This document shows positions 1-14,600 of a stretch of 64,000 bases of DNA, in pieces (the first letter of the stretch is position 1; each line of letters opens with the position of its first letter). The notes beneath the pieces are model-generated. The model was not told the origin of the DNA, did no database searches, and was given only the letters and a program-made list of their open reading frames with translations. The position numbers and the translations under genes were made by a program. The stretch is from Rhea pennata (taxonomy: Eukaryota > Chordata > Aves > Rheiformes > Rheidae). The stretch covers positions 6,706,001 to 6,770,000 of the forward strand of contig NC_084682.1 of NCBI RefSeq assembly GCF_028389875.1, read 5' to 3'.

Positions 1-1479
1 TAAAAGAACACCCTGCTGTCTTTATAGGAAAACTATGGGACAACTGAAACCTGAGTTTTAATTATTTCTTCATTTGTAGTGTTACAAAATGTAACAGGAA
101 TTAATGTATTACCAGATATCCTTCCAGGCATCATTCCCTGCTTTCCAATCGCTAGAAAGTGACTTAAGTTCTGGACTTTATGATTTCTACCCTAAGAAAT
201 GATGATGGATTGATAACCAATGGAAGAAGGGAAACTTAGTCATGATATTAAAAGGGGAAATCAACACAGAGTTCACAGCAAGGAAAAATAAACTTCAAAA
301 AGGGCTCAGGCAAAGGGAAGTAAAAAAGGATTGCCATTATTTATTTATCTACCATGACATGGCTTGCGATTTTACACAGTTATTTGTAAGTAAAATAACA
401 GGAACCAGTGTCTCTTTGATGATGGCCAGGGAACAACTTGGAAGCACTGAATGATCAGAGGCATATTCATAATGCATTGCAATAACTACTGGGAGTACAC
501 AATTCAGATCTTAGGTGGTATGTTAAGACTGAACAGACTTGTGCTATGGTGATGCTACCCAGAGAACATCCAGTTACACCTTAGATTTTTTATTCATGCA
601 AAACTTCATAGACCTTAAGAATTCTGCCTGACTGGATTTAATTCCTAGTGCTCATGGCTGAAGATAACAAACACAGACTGAATCAAAACCCACAAAATCT
701 TTCAATTCCAGAAATGTCTTTTGCCTTGCACTTCCAACTGAGATTGCTGGCAACAAAAGATAAGTTACCAGGAGAATTCTCTAGGAACAAGACACATGGA
801 GGGATAACAAGGAAAGGAGGCCTGGAAGCTAATACTGTCATCTGCTCTTTCCATTGCAGCTAAACAGTAGTCCAAAAGGTCTGGAAAAAGAAAGCCCTAA
901 ATGATAGCACTGTTCATGTGGCTTATTTAAAGAAGGAACAGCTTAAATGATATAATTAGCCCATTACATAAGCTGAGCTAAGAACTTTAAGCTAATATAA
1001 TACAGAACTTTACTCAGTAAAATGCCATTATCAGTAACAACAAAAACAGATAGGAGCAAAATACAAAAACAGACAAGAACCAGATCAAATGCTGACTTTG
1101 TTCAAGATAAAATTCAAATGAAGTTAAGAGTGCACTGTACTTTACATGGGAGGAAAAGGAGAAGAAATCAGATCTGAAAAATTAAGCATAATTTTTGGAG
1201 AAAAATCATAAGAAATGCATTTTATCACTATAGCACTTAGGACCTCTAGAGTACTTAGCAAAATTAAATGTTAAGGAGACACTGTAAACTCATTTTGGGG
1301 AAGCAGAGCAGAATATTGGGAGACACTTTTCTTGACATAGCAAGTGACATTGGCTAACTAAACTGAAATATTTTATGCAATTATTCAAATTTTTTGTAAT
1401 AAGCACTGTGCAAGATGATATAAAACACAGACGGTGCAATACACATATGGCGCCAGTAATATGTGAAAATTAAAAGGAT
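1..1479. other. AT-rich stretch beyond the 3' end of NIPSNAP2; no gene seen
   Basis: I see only short chance open frames here, without splice context or a recognisable family. Minus-strand AATAAA hexamers also occur near positions 345 and 588, so longer NIPSNAP2 3' UTR forms could reach into this stretch. No repeat family was recognised. Confidence 0.5.
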
Positions 1480-1485
1480 TTTATT
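1480..1485 (-). terminator. NIPSNAP2: Likely NIPSNAP2 polyadenylation signal
   Basis: The minus strand reads AATAAA here. It is the first such hexamer downstream of the NIPSNAP2 stop codon at 2608 and would give a 3' UTR of about 1.1 kb. The assignment rests on position and motif only; hexamers further left are alternatives. Confidence 0.5.
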
Positions 1486-2607
1486 AACTGATACGTTATT
1501 TCTGAAAACTCATCGAAATGTACAAACTGGACATTCAGTAATTGATTTGTACATTCTGTATGTTACACTGACTCTTGCAGCCACTTTGAAGAATATTACT
1601 TTCACTTACAAGATGTTCACATCATTGTAGACATTAACAGTGTTGATATATTCTAGTCTAAAAGTGAAATCAAAACAGAACTGGACATAATGGTACACTG
1701 CTTTATGCCAATCCTATTGACTCAACATGCGCCGGTTTCACACATCAATTCATAAGTACTTACTGTATAGTTAGTGAAACACCTGACCAAGCATATGTCT
1801 GAAGGCATGATTGCTTATTAAATAAAACCCCTTTTCCTAGACTTCTATGCTCTTTTTAGTGATACATGTGTTTAACTGAACTCAAATGCCTGTAGAATGT
1901 TCAGACAATTTGTTGTCAATCACTTTGAACACCATGAGTCATACTTCCAAAAAGTCTGTAAATAATTTCACAAAATTAATTCCAGATGTAGATATCTAGA
2001 CAAATGTCCAGGCTTCAGAGTCCTTGCAAAACGGAATGCACTATTCTCTGTCCATAAACTATCCCCTGACCGGCAGTATTATCCTCAATTAATAACTGCC
2101 TACTTTTAAGTTCAGAGCTACTTACCAATTTCAGTCCCACTAAAACAGCTAGGTGTTATTTCAGAATTACAGAGACATCGTAGCTGCCTGGGGCATTAGA
2201 GCTCCTATTTTCAGAACTCCCCTTTCTGCTTGTTTAATCTGCAGTCAATGTAATGTTGCATGAAGGCCATAGCAACTGTTATGTTTCCTTCCTTCGCTGT
2301 TATTGAACAGTGGGCATTTACAATCACAAGACACTAAGTACTGTATATTTAACCTGAGAAGCCTGTCTCACAAAGGAACTTGCGTATGTCTTTGAATGTG
2401 TTTATAGTTAAACAACCTTTAAATTGCAGTCCTACATTTCTTTTCTAAGAGTACAAGGTCATTAGATTCTGAAGAAAAGAGGTCTCTTTTATAAGCTCAG
2501 TACAGTACTTTTATATTTCTGACTATGATATACAATGTATACCATAAATTAATTTAAGACAAATACTTGTCACTTTAATCTATGCAGGCACAAGTAAATC
2601 AATGATG

Positions 2608-5600
2608 TTACTGAAGTGGAGAAATCTTCAATGGTATCATGATTCTGGACTCCATTTCCTGAATTAGGGGCACTGAAAAAAATTGAGATAGGGTTTAATT
2701 TCATTAATAAAGATCATAAGTAGTTCTATACACTCAGACTAAACAGGTATTATTGTCTTCAGATCACTCTCCTAGCTACAGCATGCCAAACCTTCAGTAA
2801 CCATCGACAATCCCTTAACTGTATACTGAACAGTGATCTTTTTAATATAATCTGCTTTGATGCTTTGAACAAAAACAGCTTTTGAAGACAAATATTTCTA
2901 TTACTTCTCACCATAGTTAAAGCTATCTTACAATTATTCTGGTACATTTCCTTTGCAATCTACCCTATTTAACCAAAATCTGAAACTTTTAGCATACTTT
3001 TGTGACAGTTCTGTTACAAGAGTCATCTTTGATCTCAAAGATCTTCTGGCTCCTAGCTCCAAAGTCTGATTTGCCTTTTCAAAGGTAAGTATTTAACAAA
3101 GTTTCAGTATTTTATGAAATATTAGAGGTAAAAAAAAATAATATGAAAATAATATAAATTTCAATATGTACTGCCTATATTTTTGGATACAAACTTAAAT
3201 ATTTCACAGATCTGTTTCCTTACAGGACAAGCGTTTTTATAAACATTTACTATTAATGTAGCACTTTCTTTTAGCTACGAGGTAAGCTCTCTAACATTGT
3301 ACAGTCAATTGCAAAGTTCGCTTTACAGTGAAATGTCTCTCCTTTCCCTTACAGTAGCAAAACTGACACACAGACAAACACCATATACAAAACTTTTTTA
3401 TCATTGTGTGCAATGTACTGAGGAACAAAAACAATGGCATGCATAAAAGTCTGCCTCTATCATTCCAGTTAAGTTAACGTTACCTGTGTAATAGACTAGT
3501 TCATCCCAGCCAGGTTTATGCCAGGCAGCGTTCCTTATGTCTTCTCTGGTTTGGAGATCTTTGTAAGCTAGTGAGGGAAAATGACAAGCACAAAGTTTGT
3601 AAATAACTCTTTTTCCTTTGATGCATGAAGAGTATCCTTAAAAGCATTGTAATACACAATACACAATTGGGAGACGAAAACATTGGAAAGGAAAAAAGTC
3701 AGTTGTTCTTCTCCATAAAAAGGAAAACTCCAAAACCAACACCAATGGAAGGAACTGAGAAAGAGAGAAAAACATACTTTGCAGACGCTACACTATGTAA
3801 GTACTGCATGGCTGGAACATTTTGGGGGGTGGGCAAAGAGCCATCAAACAGTGCTCTATGAAGCACTATCTGGATTTCTGAGGAAATTAGCAAAAACCAT
3901 TAAGAGTCACAATATCAATAAACTAATGCATCTACTGATTATAAGGTTTTTTAAGTATGACAGTGGATACAAAGGGCAGTATGAGGAAGCCTAAACATGG
4001 GGGCAGGAGGTGCATTAGAAACAGGTAAGACAAATAATGCCACAGAATATAGTTCTATATAGGAGGCGTCAGATTCTTAGTGCTGGAACCTAATATTCTG
4101 AGTTCTTGAGATCTGGAGATAATGTATGTTTTCCCTAAATAAATACTGGGCAATGAGCTCCTTCAAGCTGAAAATATCCTAATGTGTGGAAAGCAGCTGC
4201 ATGTTGGTGGAGCCTAACATGAACAGAAAATCAAACCAGCATAATGTACTAATGTCAATAAATACTTGACTTTCTTCTTGTAAGCGTGGTATGTGCGATG
4301 CTTGAAACTAATCTGTAAGAAGCTGATTTCAACATGAATGTGGCCAGAAAAAAGAGATGGCAGGACATAAGTTGTCAGGCTTATGTTTTTGAAAGCAAAC
4401 AATAAGTAGTCTCTAATAAGAAAGGGCTGTGAGAAACAATTGATGGAAATAGTATAAGACAAGAAATGCTCATTTTTGTTTGCTTCAATTTAGAAAATAA
4501 AGTTGCCTACACAAAAATAAAGAAAATCAACATTGTTGATGCCAAAAAACAATTAAGACGTTTCTTTGCCTTTTGTAAGAATCTTGTTTCCCAGGCAAAA
4601 CCAACAGTCTCTTAGGGGTTGACTCAGCAAGAAAAAAGCAGGGAATGCAAACAAATTTACCCCAAAGGTGATGAACCATATACAGCTGTCCAATCTGTGA
4701 GAAAAATCCTCCAACTGCTTCATTATTATCCTGCCGAAAACGAATTGCACGAGCCCTACAAAAGATCAAAGCAACTCTTAAAAAAACAGCAGATTTCTCA
4801 GAAGGAAATAGGTGATGACTGATAGGAAAGCAGAGTTTAAAAGAAGCATGAATGTTAAACAGCACTTGCAGTACACTTCAGCAACTAAAAATGTGAAAAA
4901 CCCACAACACATTGATTTGTTATCTGTTATTGCACTGAGCAATTAAAATGTATCTATACATCTTGTTAGAATGGGTTAATTGGAGGCCTACTGTTTCATT
5001 AGCCTGTATGTTAATAATTTGTTTCTTCAACATTAGAGCCAGTATATTGATAATTGCTGGAACAGTGTAAAGTGGCAGAATGTTTTTATAAGAGGTTCTT
5101 CCAAAACTGATCTTTGAGTTTCAGCATATCATCCTCACCACATTCATTTACCACAGATTTCATGGTAGTGGAATGCAGCGTTTTTATTCACATGCACCTT
5201 TGTTACGCAGCTGTACTATGCAAAACTCCATGATTTGTTGTATAACTATCTCTTAACTATGAATCTGTTGCACCTTCTAAAATAGAACTACTAGCACTGT
5301 AGATATAAAAATCCAATTTACTGGCAAATTACTACAATTAAATAAATTATATTGATGACAATTACATGTCTAAAAATCCAAGTCCTCACACTTGTGAAAA
5401 TAATTAAAAATATTCCAAATGATTTAAGTATCAATCATCAGGCCTACAAGGATTTACAGAATGTAAACTGAAAGAAACTTACACTGGTTTTAAACAAGAC
5501 ACAATCAGAAGCATATACTGAAGAGAAGACCATCTTAAATGCTTTTAACCTATATATTAAAATACAAATGTGATGCTCAATACTTTCCAAGAAAGTTTGA

Positions 5601-8600
5601 CATTTAAAGATGAAAAGACCTAAGATTTAAGCCATTTAAACTAAAAGTCAGCCAGCTTCCAGCAGTGAGGAAGCGGTGAAAGATCAATATAGTCTTAAGG
5701 AATTAACTGTCTCTCTCTGATGAGCAGTGCTTTCTAGTGAAAGCAAAGATTACCAAGGTTTCTGCTACATCACATCAAACTTAAAAGGGTTATGTAAAAG
5801 AAAGCCAGACCACAGAGCACACAGCATTGTCTGTACACAGATTCCTCTTTCCTTGCTCAAGGAAGATATTGAAGGCCAATTATTTTACAAGTTATGTAAG
5901 AACAGCAGCAGGCCATTAATCAGGTGACTGAAACGCTTTGGTACCATTCTGTCACTTCCACCTTATAGATTTTTAAATATACATCTCTCAAATAAGAGAG
6001 CACAAGCGATAAAACAACACTTACCAGTAATTTCCCCACTCAATCATTGTTCCAGGCTACAAAAACAAAACAGACATAAAATTGTAGTTGAAAGAAAGTT
6101 AAAATATTTGGACAGTTTTCACAACGTTTACTTATGGAAAACACCATTTATTAACAAAATCACTTCCTTCAAAAGATAAGTTAATTACTGTGTTTATTTA
6201 CTATAGTACTTCTTAGTCATTCTGCCTGAAGTTTATCTCAGATCAAAACACAAGGTATTCAGCCCTTCACAGGTGATATTCAGTATCTTGTTGGAGCCTG
6301 CCTTCATATTTCATTGCCACACATCGAGAGCATCAGCAACTCTGCCATCAAATTTGGTAAGAACCAGATTTTTAAGATGAGATCTGTTTTCCATCTACAT
6401 TGTACAAACATGCTTTGAATATTTTACAACAGTGTATTGCCTGTAAAATAAAAATAAAAATGAAAATTGAAACTTACTCTAAGTTGATAGGATCTTAGTT
6501 CATAAATGTTGGGCCCCTCCCTGGGAACAGGTTCATTCCAGAAACTAAACTCCAACAATAATTGATTCCTCCGAGAGAGAAGCATGTTACCTCTTTCTTT
6601 GCGAAACTCTGTGAATTCCTTAAAAATAATGTGATTAATGTCAAACTTTATATTAGGTATCAACAATAAACAATACTATACCATACAGCAGTTCAGATTT
6701 TTCAGTGCTATTTCAGGGCTTTGGACATCCAATTCCTTTAAATTTTAAAGGCATCCAGATTTCCCTAGCATCCTTGAAAATTTCAACTGGCACCCTTACA
6801 TTGCAGATGAGAATCTGCAAGTATTTCATAAAATATTCATATATTAAACCTCAGCCTTTCTGAATGGGAATAATCCCTTTTCCAAACAGGCAGAGTATCT
6901 ACAGTTGCACAGCAAGTGATGAGATACAGCAAAAAGAGGTGTCCAAAAGTCCAATTTTTTGCTCTGACTACTCTACGTTCTCTTCTAAGTAAATCAGCTA
7001 CTTCTAGCAAAAGCTTCAAAAAAATCTCTGCATTTTACCTTATTTTGCCGGAGTTTACTCATGACCTCATTGAGAGCTGGATAGCCTCCCTCATACCTCC
7101 ACAGATGAACTAAAACAGAAAAAGGAAGCTTCTTTAAAAATGCTGAAATGTATGGAATATCACAGTATAAAAGGCTCTTCATAATACAGAATCATACAAA
7201 AACAGAAGTTTGGTAACAGGTTCAAAAATGAATTTTCATTAAAGAAAGCACTTCACCTTTGTACATTATAATTAATGGAATCATTTGCTTTTTGACAAAG
7301 GTTCTCTCAGAAAATTTTGCAATTTATTCTAACAGGAAGATTTCTGAAAGTAACTTTTGTTGCCATGCTAGTAAGATATGTCGACTTCACATGATTGTAC
7401 TTGAAACTGAGATGCAATTTAAGAGGGTGACTTAATTCCAAAGATGTGTTTTATACCAATTTCACGTGAGAGCAACAGACTGGTAGAATTTTTAGTTCAG
7501 TAAACTACTCAAGTAAAAAGAGTGTAACATAATTTCTGAGAGACATGAAAAAAATAACGCAAATGTTATTTTTACCTAAACATGAAATTAAAGAAGGCAA
7601 ACCAGAAGATACATAAGCATACTACAATTTTTTTATTTGCTAGGATTTTCCCCACCAAGCAATTTCAAAATAGGCACCTCCTTTTGATAGGCTTTTCAAA
7701 GCATTCTCGATAACAAGATTTATTTACAAGCTCTTAATAAAGCAAAGCAACAATATTTCATCTTCAAATCTCCTTCTTTCCTTTCCTTGAAGACTCTCAA
7801 AAGCTATTTCCTCTCATATAAAGAAGTTAATGCTGTCTTGTGCTTTTTCCAAGAGAGCAAACTGGAGACTAATGCAAGGCACTTCATTATCAGAACAGAT
7901 TCATCCAGTGTGCCTGCAGCTGCTGTCTAATCCCCAAGACAAATTTGATATATTCAGCTACTATTAACCCAGCCTAGGCACAAATACTGAACAAGTCAAA
8001 CCCCCTTAATGTGTATTATTACACTGCTAGAACTGTTGCTACAACATTATCAAGGCAGGCTATCAATGCAGTTACAGATACAGTCTGTGTTAATAAATTA
8101 TGAAAACAATGAAAGAGGCTTGGCTAAGATATTTTAATTTCAATTGCCTTCATTCCCCAATTTCCCTCCAACTTTTAAGAACTGTTTCTCAATGTTCCAT
8201 TTCTCTGCTGTTATTTCCTCACATTTTTTTCAGCATCAATATTGCAACATACTATGAATGCAGCAGACATTAATGTGTACATGAGTATATTCTTCAATAG
8301 TGAAGTAACAACCTTGATGTCAGCCAAGCTCTAACAACAGAGCTTCTTCTACAGAACAAATATCAGTACTTCACTCAATATTTGTGGCTTCGCTATCCTA
8401 CAGCTTCTCACAGCCTTAGAATTTTTTCAGGTTTTCTATCTACACTAGACACTTTGTAGTTACCTCTGTAGCAGCTATTCGATAATTTCTAGTTCAACGT
8501 ATTTTCACTGTATGTGATTAGGCAGTATCCTTTTATGAACGCGAACAGAAATACTTGACTTTCCACCAGTAATGGCTTTAATTATTCCAAGGTTACAGTG

Positions 8601-11600
8601 CAATCACTTTTTCAGATGGTAGGCATGATTTGCATTTCATTATCATAGAGCAATTATAGCGTGAAAGTCTGAGTAAAGTTTTTATAGTGGCTGATATGAG
8701 TTAAAATGTCTTTGTAAGCCTTTGCCTTTGACCTAAATATTCAGGAACACAATCTGTGCCTATAAAATATTATAGGAATAAATTTTACATGTGTTTCCAA
8801 AAACTGTTAATCTATCACAAGCAAGACATGAAAGTGTATTAACAGTAGGACAGATTTTAGGAATTAATACTTTCGCTGTCAAACCGAACAAGACAAAAAG
8901 CAAACACTATAAATGTTAAAATATTACCGGTAACTGGTGCACGCACATCCTCACTGTATACATTGCTAAAGGTTTACTAGCAACAGAGATGATTTAAAGA
9001 GAAGAAACCTGCCAAGCACACGTTTCACTTGCATGGTTTTACATTCTGTTGTACTTCTATCTCCTACCAGCCTGATCTTGCTCTCCGTACCACGTGTTCC
9101 AAGTCCCCACCAGTGCACATGGGTAGTGTTTTTCTTCATGAATCTTTGGCAGCACCTCTTGACTTGAAAACAAGGAATACAGACACTATGTTGCATTTCC
9201 TTCAGGGAGGCTACAGTTGATATGTATAACAAATCACCACAGGTTCATCATTATGGTATGAAAATTCACAAGTTCTACTTTCAGAAGAGAAGCTGAAATA
9301 CACAAATCTGCTATACAAGGGAAAAGATAGCTTTAACACTATGTAAAATTAATGCAAGTGCGACCATTTCTTAGATTGTATGACAAATACACAGCCTGGC
9401 ACAGTTCTTTTGATGCAATAAATTACATGATGTCACCTAAAAGGTATCTGATGCATAAGAAAAATAAATATTGGATGTGTCACTTAGAGGAAGTGTAACC
9501 TATCTACACTGCTTTACAAAAATGTTTTCTGTATCAAGACAGGTAAAATACACAAAAGTAGAAAAAGACAGTACTTTGTACCAGTTCCAATGCTATTAAT
9601 TCTGTTGTGCCAAATGAAAAAAAAAAAGTATTTTGATGGACATGAATATGATAAAATGATGACTGTACTTTGTAGTATACAGCCTTGCTGCTTTTTACCA
9701 GTTCAAAACGCAGACCTAGTTTGAAGCAGCCCGTTAAAAGAATACAGTGAAACTGTCCTAAAAATATCACAAACACAAAATTTCTGTATGACTATTTTTA
9801 AATCTTTTCTAGCATTTTTTCGAACTTTAAAGGTGACCTACATTAACATTAGGAAATTAAGGTTTACCAGTTGCTGATTTAGTTAAGACAGCTTTCACTG
9901 CACTGTACTTTGATAAATAAGCCTGTTCCTCTGGTTGAACTTTGCCTTTTAATATTTTTCCCTTGATTATTACTACTCTTAATCATTTTGGCTCATAGGC
10001 AAAGAGTCTTTGTATCATATTAAATAATAAGTAGGCTGGTCCTGTGCTTGGGAATCAAAAGATACGAATTTTCCTCTTGGTTCTGCCACTAACTTTCTAG
10101 ATGACCTTGAGCAAATCTCATTACCAATTTGTACCTCAACATTTCGCTACGCAGTGAAATAATACAATAGAATGACTCTCCAAGGATGTTTCCAGTCACC
10201 ATGAGGTCATTTTTGCAAAGCATAATGAGATCCTAGAAAAGCAGCCTTAACAATAATGCTAAATTATTACTACAGTAATCCTAAAATATAATTTGCTGTA
10301 AATTATAAAAAAAACACAGATACCTGATCATTCACAGACATGAACATCACTGTTATACCTTTTAAAAATAACTGGTTCCTACTACTTCAGAAGGGGATCC
10401 TTACCTCCATTGATTCAGGAATTACTTTCATAATAGTCTTTGTTACATTATTTCTTTATTAATACATGACAGCCAATTCTTATCCTGCTTTCATGCAAAA
10501 TAATGAGTTTACCTCCTCATGTTTAATTTAGTGAGAGGAATGAGAGAAGTTTAGAGATGCTTCAATCTCTTTTACTCCTTGAGCTCCACTCTTATATTTT
10601 CTCCTTCTCTGGAATACTTTGGTTTGGAACAAATAAATCAAATCCCACGTATTTCACCTGACTGCTGTCAGCAGTCTCTTTCTCTATTATTGTCTTTTCC
10701 CTTGAAAATAAGAGCCTCTGCTCTCAGCATTTCAGTAGTTCACAAGACACTGTTGAAAAGTCCTTCCCTGTTTTGTGTAATTGGACGTGTTTATACTAAG
10801 CCTTTACACAGAAAGCCAACTGAATACTAATTGCACTTCTCTGTGTATGCATTTTTTAAACATGAAAGTTAAAAATAACTTGATTTTGAAAATAACTCTA
10901 GAGAATTTTCTAAATTTATACTAGTAAGGAATATAATATTGGTTATCCATCCCCATTTCAAAGTTGAGCATATTAAGGCAAAGAGATGTTAGACTACCTG
11001 CTTATGGCTGAGCCAGTAACAGTGTTGAGAACATAAATGAGGAGGTGTGAACTTCTTCCCCACCCTCCAGCCAAACTGGTGTTCTAGTCAACACACCACA
11101 CTTAAAAATTGGTTGCAGTAGGATATCATTATGCTAGGAATATTAAACTGACAAGATAAACAGCAGTGCTTTCTCACTGACAGTGATTAGGTACAAATGA
11201 AGCCCACTGCATTTCCAAAATTAAGCATTCAGTTCTTTAAAACGGCAGCTGTTTGGCTCTAAAGGAGTAATTGCATTGCTAAATTAGGACTGATATTTCA
11301 GTAATCTGGTCTTTAAGTTAGTAAACTTAAAATGTTACTATTCATACATTTTCATAGAATTTTAAAAAACTGTAACTTTTTTGGAAACCCCATATAACAC
11401 CGTTCCCTTTGAAGGGTATCACCCCAATGCAAAGATCCTATCCAGTGATTTGCATACCTCTTTAAGAGTAGATCTCAGTAACATAACTTTGTAGAAAGAA
11501 GATCTGGGTGAGCTGAGTAAAAGTCAAATCCAGGGTTGTTAAAATCTCTTCCAAATTCTACTTTTATTTACTACTGGCATACAGTCTTACTTACAAATGA

Positions 11601-14600
11601 CCTACCCCTTTCCTGTATGCAGACAACCTCCCCCTCCCCGCAACAAATCAGTTGGAGTGGGGCATGCTAGCACATCAGCATCTACTCACAAGGAGCAGCA
11701 ACTGACAGACAACTAAGGGACGGGAGAAAGGTGTTCAGCAAACTCCACCTACAAAAAGCATCACCTCAAGTTGCAGCTTGGGAAAATGGCACATCCAAGA
11801 GGGAAGAGAGAGGGTAAACCAAATAAAATATCTATATAGCTTTGCCATCTCTCTTCAAGAACAAAACTATTTACCATCGTAGTCTGTAAATAAAGGCAGA
11901 ATTTTTCCACCTCCCCTCTGAACAATTATGCTATCCGTCAATTTTTGGAACAGCTTGTGATCAAATCAACATGTCTAAAACGTGAAAAAGTAATATGCAC
12001 ACTTACCAAAGCTTGTTGTAGGCATCTAGACATTCTGGTTTTACATTGTGAACTGAAACAACGACATAAGATGAGAAATGCAATAACAGAATAAAGAAAT
12101 GAAAATGTTAAATATAAAAAGATCACTCACTCTGTAGTTTATATAGACTGCTGGTCTCCTTTTTGGCTAGAAGGTTGGAGTGAGCATCTTTCCTTGGATC
12201 AACTTTGCGAACAAACAGCGATTTTAACCAACTGTCTTCACGAGGTCTGTTAGCTGATGATACCAGCCCCCTACACATTAACAAGTACATTACACTGTCA
12301 CTGAAGGTGTCTTGAAAAGGTCCGCAATGCAGGAAAGATGGGCAAGATCAAGTTTAATACAAACAGAGTCATAACATATAGTTACATATAGGGCTGCTGC
12401 TAAACCTTTCTATTGATCCACTTCCTAGCAAGGTAAAGGCAGTTCTTTTCCCACTGAGATTTACCCTTTAGAAACCTTTTCAGTAAAGTTAACCATACAC
12501 TATGCGCTTTCATTCTTTGTGAGCTTGCCAGGGAATGGATGGATGGCTGCTTTTTGCTGCCTATTTATTTTCTTTTTAATCAAGTGTTTCTGCTCAAGGA
12601 AGCTGGATCTGTCTTGATGTAAACAGATGAGTGAAAAAGAGCAAAAAGTGTGCATAACGAAAGATTTGTACAGTGCAAATAGGAAAGTACCATATGTTTC
12701 TATGTTTACTTAAATATAGTTCTGGAAAGGAAAAGTTAAATAAGGCATCTTTCAAGAGAAAAAAATATAACCAAAGCCTAATTTGGGAAAAATTATGAAT
12801 GTCAGGAAACAAACAGCCTGCTAATATTTTAATTCCAATTTGTGGCAATTGTACTGTGTAGAGATACAGATCCATTTTCTTTGTACAATATTCAGTTTCC
12901 CCTACTGTGAAACAGGATTTCACTTACTTTTTTTCTTTTTTAATCTATTCTTTATGCAGTTTCTGCAAGTATACTTTCAAAGTAATACCACTTCCCTCTA
13001 AACCACAGAGCAGCCCAAACATTACAATTGATAACTGTGGTCTCTAACCATGTTAGAGGAATTATTCTTCCTTTTTTCAATTGGAGGAAATCCCTGGAAT
13101 TACTAGAAGTTGTCTAGACCAACAAGAAGGCTGGTATATTAAATTAATTCTCTATAATGCTTGACAGGGGACCCCAAACTCAAATGTTCCTTCTCTTTCG
13201 TTAAAAAAACATTGCCTTCTATTTGCCTCTTTTTTGGTTTAGGGATTCTGCTGAACCTCTGAAATTCTAAAAATATGGCATCAGAGTTTGAGGTTTAAAC
13301 CTATGCCTCAGAAGTCAACTCTTCACCCTTACCTTCTGCTTAGGAGATCCAGAACACAGGTATTAATCTCCAGCTATAAAGCTGTCCTTCATATTATCAA
13401 AAGGTTGAGACAACCATTCAAGGTGGGGGGTGCGAGGAAAATAGAAAATCTCTCAGCTTCCTTTTAGAAAAATACCTTTATGAACATGCCTATCTACATT
13501 ATATAAAAATAGTTCACTTTAACCATGTGTTGTAACAGGCAGTCTTTCAGTCCTGATGTCTGGAAATAATATAATAAACTAGTTTACATTGAAAAAGCAG
13601 TATGGAAGAAAGAAAAGATACTTGATAGTAAAGAAATTAAAAGAACCAAAAAACCAAACACAGCTGAGATGACCTTCAAGGTTAAGAAATAATTGGTAAA
13701 TATCCTATTGGTCAATTTATTGAAAATGAAATTTGCTTTGGCCCCAGACAAACCTACAGGCATGCTACTATGCTGAATGCTAAGAGGTCTCTCCTGAATA
13801 CAAGCATTTAAAAGGGTATTCTGTGATGAGGATATTGCCAGAATGGAGGGTGTGCAGTCGCTTGGAGTAGACACATCTCTGATCTGAAGCCGGGGAAGAA
13901 GAGGGGCCAGGTGACTGTGGAGTTGGGTTGTCACAACTGCATCAGAGATCGCAGGAACACATGCTGCCCCAGCTGATGCCACGTTGGGGAGAGGATAAAG
14001 CTCACCTCATAAACTATGTACAATAAAGAACAGTAACAGTTGAAGTTCTTTAAAACAGACATACAGCATGCCTGTTCTGGGGTGCTAGGGTCTTATTTTT
14101 AATCACTTTATCCTTTGAGAAGTCCTACACTAATGCTAAATTCACTTTTTTCAACTGCCTGTTGTAAGCATCATCCACAAATTTGTGCATCTTTATGCAA
14201 ACAAAACAGCACATTCCATCATCCAAAAGACTTACTTTTAACTAACTTCTTGCCATTAGGCCCCAGAATACTATAAGACATGTTCCAAGCAGACCAGATA
14301 CTGGATGCAAACTACGTGAATGTCGCTAACGTAAATACAAACATATGCACAGAATGAAGGTAGACAAGCTATATGGAATTAACTGCTTATTAAATGCAAC
14401 TAATTAATAATTGCATTTTGCAATTTTTTTATTTTCTTGGGAACAATGCTTATTGGAAGAGCCTTCACAAAATCTTCTAAAATACTGCTAGACTTTGCTA
14501 GGAGGTTCTTACCCTACAAATGTTCAACTATGAGCTTAGCTTTTATTATGTACATGAGTTGTTTTCAGAATCAGGCCCTGTAGTTGCACCTAATCAAATG

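Noticed and set aside
13584-13982. Minus-strand open frame of 132 codons in NIPSNAP2 intron 1
   Set aside because: It has no splice link to NIPSNAP2, no recognised family and ordinary intronic composition. Its hydrophobic end comes from T-rich sequence. It may be chance or part of an unrecognised repeat.
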